Source: a virus. Taken from it: 32,726 bases of DNA. The DNA lies in the IMG/VR virus record IMGVR_UViG_3300009285_003361, positions 1-32,726 of that record. One strand, 5' to 3'. Below are positions 29,878 through 32,726 of the stretch, piece after piece. Both the position numbers and the translations under genes were made by a program. The number at the start of each line of letters is the position of its first letter. Position 1 is the stretch's first letter. The notes beneath the pieces were generated by a model. That model ran no database searches, was not told the DNA's origin, and worked only from the letters and a program-made list of their open reading frames with translations.

Positions 29878-29986
29878 TACTCTCCCGCCGGCGTAGAAGG
29901 CTCCCGAAAAACTTCCGAGAGCAAATTGATCGCCTTGATAAATTCCCTCCTGCTCCGCGCGCGATCACCGCCCGAAAAAATAGGAC

Positions 29987-30015
29987 TTGACAAAACCCCG
30001 ATCATCTGTTATACT
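29987..30015 (+). promoter_or_regulatory. near-consensus sigma70 promoter, rightward
   Basis: TTGACA (29987-29992), a 17-base spacer and TATACT (30010-30015) form the strongest promoter in the window. The -35 box is perfect and the -10 box matches four of six including the key positions. Transcription would start near 30022 and read directly into the structured leader at 30024-30102, then the TnpB-family gene and the early-type genes. Confidence 0.85.
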
Positions 30016-30023
30016 TTCGGCAT

Positions 30024-30102
30024 GTCGAGGGTTGAGCGGTTTTTTAATTTTGGGCCTGCCCGGGCACCGCTCCCCTCGACAAGGACGGAAATCCGGGCAG
30101 GC
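30024..30102 (+). ncRNA. 5' leader RNA able to form an H-type pseudoknot
   Basis: Stem 1 pairs GTCGAGGGTTGAGCGG (30024-30039) with CCGCTCCCCTCGAC (30067-30080): 14 pairs with a two-base T-T bulge. Stem 2 pairs GCCTGCCCGG (30054-30063), inside the loop of stem 1, with CCGGGCAGGC (30093-30102): ten perfect pairs. The crossing order gives an H-type pseudoknot with loops of 14, 3 and 12 bases, which are sterically reasonable. Stem 2 is followed by TCTTTTATT, so alone it could act as a terminator. The RNA begins about two bases after the predicted transcription start. It is a regulatory leader, attenuator or small RNA. Confidence 0.6.
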
Positions 30103-30131
30103 TCTTTTATTAAAAATAAAGAAGGAAACTA

Positions 30132-31187
30132 ATGATTCTTGTTTATCGCTACCGCGTCAAAAGTCCGACCAAGATTCTTGACGAACAATCCCGCGCAGTA
30201 AACTATGTTTGGAACTTTTGCAACGAAAGCCAAAAGTCCTGCCTGCGGCTCGGGAAGCGGTGGCTTTCCGGGTTCGATCTTGATTATCTGACGACCGGGA
30301 CCAGCAAGGAGTTGGGCCTTCATTCCGGCACAATCAATTCCGTCTGCGATCAATATGCTAAAAGCCGGAAACAAAAGAAGCGACCTTTTCTCCGTTGGCG
30401 CGGGAAGAAATCTCTGGGTTGGATTCCTTTCAAGGGACGCAATCTCAAATGGAAAGGCGACGCATTCGTATTTGGCGGCAACACGTTCCGAGTTTTCTTC
30501 TCCCGCCCGATTCCCGATGGTGCCATCATCCGTGACGGTTCTAATTTTTCCCAGGACGCTCGCGGGAATTGGTTTCTCAACGTGGTTTTGAGGCTGCCGG
30601 ACAATCCGCGTCGGGGGATCAGAACGTCCGTGGGCATCGACCTCGGGCTCCACGATCTGGCCGCGCTGTCCACGGGAGAGAAGATTGAGAACCCGCGCCA
30701 TCTGGCGAAGCTGGCCGACAAATTGGCGCGGGCTCAGCGTGCCGGGAAGAAAAAACAGGCGACGAATATCCACGCCCATGTCAAGAATGCCCGTCGAGAC
30801 TTTCAGCATAAGCTCTCGACTTGCCTGGTAAAACAATTTGACGCAATCTACGTCGGTAATGTTTCGTCGTCCAAGCTGTCCAAAACCAGATTGGCAAAGT
30901 CCGTACTTGACGCCGGCTGGTCGTCCTTCCGCTCGATGCTGGCCTACAAATGCGATTACGCAGGGGGTCGGTTCTCGGAAGTGAACGAATCGTTTAGCAC
31001 CCAGGTCTGCTCCTCCTGTGGCTGTCTGCCCGAGGGGAGGCCGAAAGGTATCGCGGACCTCGGAAAAAGGCAATGGGACTGCGTGGAGTGTGGGTCGCAT
31101 TTGGATCGTGATCTGAACTCTGCGTTGAATATTCTCCATGCCGGATCGGGACATCGATCCCCTGCTGAGGGAATCCCCGCTCTTTAG
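30132..31187 (+). CDS. tnpB: TnpB-family (IS200/IS605 OrfB-like) RNA-guided nuclease
   Basis: The 351-residue product starts at ATG 30132 behind AAGGA (30122-30126). TnpB features include the N-terminal MILVYRYRVKSPTKILDEQS and AVNYVWNFCNESQK, the RuvC-I motif SVGIDLGLHDLAALSTG (D170), the zinc ribbon CSSCG...CVECG (C293, C296, C317, C320) and the RuvC-III motif SHLDRDLNSALNIL. The usual RuvC-II 'E-D/N-L' after the strand is missing: the site reads IYVGNVSSSKL. In its place a glutamate occurs in FSEVNESFSTQVC (E286) where typical TnpBs have proline. This matches the rearranged-site lineage of TnpB. No TnpA partner is seen, so the element is non-autonomous or domesticated. Confidence 0.9.
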   Translation: MILVYRYRVKSPTKILDEQSRAVNYVWNFCNESQKSCLRLGKRWLSGFDLDYLTTGTSKELGLHSGTINSVCDQYAKSRKQKKRPFLRWRGKKSLGWIPFKGRNLKWKGDAFVFGGNTFRVFFSRPIPDGAIIRDGSNFSQDARGNWFLNVVLRLPDNPRRGIRTSVGIDLGLHDLAALSTGEKIENPRHLAKLADKLARAQRAGKKKQATNIHAHVKNARRDFQHKLSTCLVKQFDAIYVGNVSSSKLSKTRLAKSVLDAGWSSFRSMLAYKCDYAGGRFSEVNESFSTQVCSSCGCLPEGRPKGIADLGKRQWDCVECGSHLDRDLNSALNILHAGSGHRSPAEGIPAL

Positions 31188-31205
31188 GGCGGGGAGGATG
31201 TCAAA
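31140..31205 (+). ncRNA. probable right end and omega-RNA 3' scaffold of the TnpB element
   Basis: The end of the gene and the bases after it carry the hairpin CCCCGC (31175-31180) / GCGGGG (31189-31194), with the stop codon TAG in its loop, followed by AGGATGTCAA (31195-31204). This arrangement, a hairpin over the tnpB stop followed by GGATGTCAA, is typical of IS605-type right ends, where the guide RNA scaffold ends and the guide begins. The 5' end of the RNA is not determined. The element's left end was not recognised. Confidence 0.6.
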
Positions 31206-31243
31206 ACCGTCGGGTGCCTTTATTTTGGCGCGGGAGAAATAAA

Positions 31244-31618
31244 ATGAAAATCGAAAGCAAACTGGCGCACACGCCGGGGCCGTGGACTTCCGAGGTCACG
31301 AATGCCGGGGAGATTGGATCTAAGGACAAGGTGCGCGTTGAGGCCGCTGATGGCCATATTGCCATCATCTGTCGCATCCAGCAGAACAACGCGCGCAACA
31401 CCTTCGGCAAGGAGTTGAACGTCCATCGCAATCTACAGGAGGTCAAAGCCAACGCCCGCCTGATCGCCGCCGCGCCGGACCTGTTGAGTCTGCTGGACAC
31501 TATCGCGGGGGAGTTAGGGGCATGGCGTTGTAGCGGGGACCCGCGTCCGGCGACGTGGGCCGATGTTAGGATTAGACGTATCCATGCCGCCATCGCCAAG
31601 GCCAAAGGGGGTATCTAA
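31244..31618 (+). CDS. phage early-region hypothetical protein
   Basis: ATG 31244 is preceded by GGGAGA, giving 124 residues. The upstream frame to 31214 is not needed. The sequence has the recurring phage pattern HTPGPWTSEV at the start and NARLIAAAPDLLSLLDTI in the second half, found in many small phage proteins of unknown function. It begins about 40 bases after the TnpB element's right end, so this operon may have been interrupted by insertion of the element in its leader. Its stop overlaps the next start. Confidence 0.75.
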   Translation: MKIESKLAHTPGPWTSEVTNAGEIGSKDKVRVEAADGHIAIICRIQQNNARNTFGKELNVHRNLQEVKANARLIAAAPDLLSLLDTIAGELGAWRCSGDPRPATWADVRIRRIHAAIAKAKGGI

Positions 31619-31824
31619 TGGCGAAATACTACACCTGCCGCTACGTCCTAGACGTGCTGTGGGCGGCGTCCGCGCGCGACCTGGCTGCGGCGAAAAGGCT
31701 CTGCCTCAGGCCGACTGTGGACGGGCGCCACTGTGCAGACCACATCGAGTTTCCTCCGAAGCGCGAGCCCGCCTGGCCTCTAAATGATGACGGAAGCCCG
31801 TGCTCGCCGGACAATCATGAGTGA
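31618..31824 (+). CDS. small cysteine-containing hypothetical protein
   Basis: This 68-residue protein starts at ATG 31618, coupled as TAATG to the previous gene. MAKYYTCRYVLDVLWAASAR begins a helical N-terminus. CLRPTVDGRHCADHIEF carries two cysteines and two histidines that could bind a metal ion. The C-terminal part is short and rich in proline. No family is recognised. Confidence 0.6.
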   Translation: MAKYYTCRYVLDVLWAASARDLAAAKRLCLRPTVDGRHCADHIEFPPKREPAWPLNDDGSPCSPDNHE

Positions 31825-32029
31825 ACTAAAAATAACGTGTTGTGATCTCTGCAATGCGGAGTATTTTTCAACCAGCAGAGGCTACTTGCTGTGCCGCCAA
31901 TCTCAAGCTGTTGATTTTGGCTGGCGGTCATTCCGCGATGGGAGCGGACGCCTCAAGCATATCTGCGCGCACTGTATTGAGGAAGGAAAAACTACAAAAG
32001 GAGGCGACCACCTTGAAAACCCCCGTTGA
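31817..32029 (+). CDS. small double-CxxC zinc protein
   Basis: From ATG 31817 the product is 70 residues. It overlaps the preceding gene by eight bases. CCDLCNAEYF near the start and HICAHCIEEG near residue 50 provide two C-x-x-C pairs, and a third cysteine (LLCRQ) lies between, so a zinc ribbon is likely. Short zinc proteins like this one cluster in phage early regions. Its function is unknown. Confidence 0.6.
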   Translation: MSELKITCCDLCNAEYFSTSRGYLLCRQSQAVDFGWRSFRDGSGRLKHICAHCIEEGKTTKGGDHLENPR

Positions 32030-32216
32030 GATCATCGAGGCGCACTGGCCCGGCTGGATCGCCGGGCATGGCTCCGCCCGGCCCATCCCGGTCCTAGAGC
32101 TGATGGCCGAGGCCCAACGCGAGGCGCTGGAATTCGCCGCGCAGACGGCTGAACTGGAAGATGACGGGCAGGAAGTCGCGCGCATTTGCCGCGCGGCCAA
32201 GGAGAAAATTGGATGA
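32013..32216 (+). CDS. small helical protein with TTG start
   Basis: AAAGGAGG (31998-32005) lies eight bases before TTG 32013, which fixes the start despite the rare codon. The 67-residue product (LKTPVEIIEAHWPGWIAGHG read with M first) is helical and acidic in the second half (ALEFAAQTAELEDDGQEVAR). It overlaps the preceding gene by 17 bases. No family is recognised. Confidence 0.6.
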   Translation: MKTPVEIIEAHWPGWIAGHGSARPIPVLELMAEAQREALEFAAQTAELEDDGQEVARICRAAKEKIG

Positions 32217-32688
32217 AGATCACTATTGACTGGCTGACGCAAGAAAAAGCCTGTAAAGACGCCGTGAAATGGGCCACGCCCCGGCTCGGCTCCGGGAAAC
32301 CGCTTGACGAATGTATCCTGTTGCTGGACCGCGCGGACCATCTGATGTGGCTACTTTATCATGCCAAAATCATCAACCTCCGCCAGCTCGTCAGTCTCGC
32401 TTGCCTGACCGGGCGCCTGTCCCTGCGGCATATCCCTGCTGGCGAGGATCGCCCTAGATTGGCCTTTGAAGCGGCCGAGGAATGGGTGAGGCATCCGACT
32501 GTGGTGGCCAGGGGGGCGGCCGGGGCGGCCTGGGCGGCCTCGGGACGACGGATCGCCCCGACTGCCCGGACCTCGAGGACAGCAGGGCCGTGCGGAAGCT
32601 CCAGGACCGCATGGTGGCGGACGAGGCCGAGTACCAAGATCTGGTCGGCTACAACCTGGTGCGGCCGCTCGCGGAGGCGGCGTCGTGA
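32213..32688 (+). CDS. hypothetical protein, probable frameshift in GC-rich tract
   Basis: ATG 32213 overlaps the previous stop as ATGA. The first 100 codons (MKITIDWLTQEKACKDAVKW to FEAAEEWVRHP) have normal character, including an alanine-rich stretch ARGAAGAAWAA typical of one phage protein type. After the GC-rich run at 32510-32545 the frame loses coding character and stays open to the window end, while the frame one base back (-1) continues well as DRPDCPDLEDSRAVRKLQDR and stops at 32688, where it overlaps the next GTG start. A natural or programmed shift, or a sequence error in the G run, is likely. A separate gene from ATG 32482 is the alternative. Confidence 0.45.
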
Positions 32689-32726
32689 TCAAGGTCGGCG
32701 ACATCATCGAGGTCACGCCGACCTAC
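32685..32726 (+). CDS. start of a hypothetical protein, cut by window end
   Basis: GTG 32685 overlaps the preceding stop as GTGA. Fourteen codons are visible (MIKVGDIIEVTPTY). The K-V-G-D-I-I-E-V pattern looks like the first strand of a small barrel fold, but the fragment is too short to classify. Confidence 0.5.
   Translation, partial: MIKVGDIIEVTPTY

Noticed and set aside
30129-31154. Long leftward 341-residue frame opposite tnpB
   Set aside because: It is the mirror of the TnpB gene, which carries clear family motifs. Its own sequence shows no domain and no ribosome binding site.
1-32726. tRNA genes, integrase or attachment site
   Set aside because: I saw no cloverleaf-like sequence, recombinase motif or flanking direct repeat. 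If the phage is temperate, these lie outside the window.

Overview
The window is part of the genome of a tailed phage (Caudoviricetes) or prophage. It is most likely a podovirus-type virus: it has a large P22-like portal, a gp4-like head-tail adaptor and a gp10-like tail hub, and no tape measure, tail sheath or tail tube gene was recognised. Genes are packed tightly, most with strong AAGGAGG-type ribosome binding sites and with ATGA, GTGA or TAATG overlaps. This indicates bacterial translation and a host with a normal anti-Shine-Dalgarno sequence. Sec-type signal peptides and an M15 endolysin fit a bacterial, probably diderm, host. I cannot name the host. Both ends cut through genes, so the genome continues on each side.

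Layout. Rightward (+) genes occupy the two ends: 30132-32726 (a TnpB-family gene followed by small early-type genes) and 1-2671 (small proteins plus a D12-class adenine methyltransferase). Everything between is one long leftward (-) late region. In transcription order it holds: a small membrane protein, small terminase, a SpoVG homologue, intein-containing large terminase, a GroES-like co-chaperonin, eight small genes, portal, a coiled-coil protein, a probable scaffold, a tiny helix-turn-helix-like protein, a terminator, a zinc-ribbon-like protein, a head accessory protein, the major capsid protein, a basic protein, then the tail and virion module (exported fibre-like protein, small exported protein, adaptor, tail hub, S74-domain protein, two internal-virion-type proteins, collagen-like fibre) and the lysis cassette (holin-like protein, M15 peptidase and small membrane proteins). 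The late genes end at 2675, convergent with the early genes.

The control region is 29466-30131. It has a leftward promoter (29493-29521), a cluster of direct and inverted GCCCCGGTTTTT repeats around an AT-rich and alternating purine-pyrimidine tract (origin or operator candidate), a perfect 17-nt palindrome, and a near-consensus rightward sigma70 promoter (29987-30015). That promoter fires straight into a leader that can fold as an H-type pseudoknot.

The most unusual signal is in the tail module. Proteins encoded between 4592 and 16425, including the adaptor-like and tail-hub-like proteins that are normally cytoplasmic, begin with Sec-like signal peptides. The larger ones are rich in cysteine, often paired, while neighbouring virion proteins without a signal have none that I can find. 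This suggests that part of the virion passes through the Sec pathway and is disulfide bonded. That would be a departure from known tailed-phage assembly and is the best candidate here for an undescribed system. Also notable are the phage-encoded SpoVG and GroES homologues inside the packaging and head operon, and a TnpB whose RuvC-II glutamate appears to have moved.
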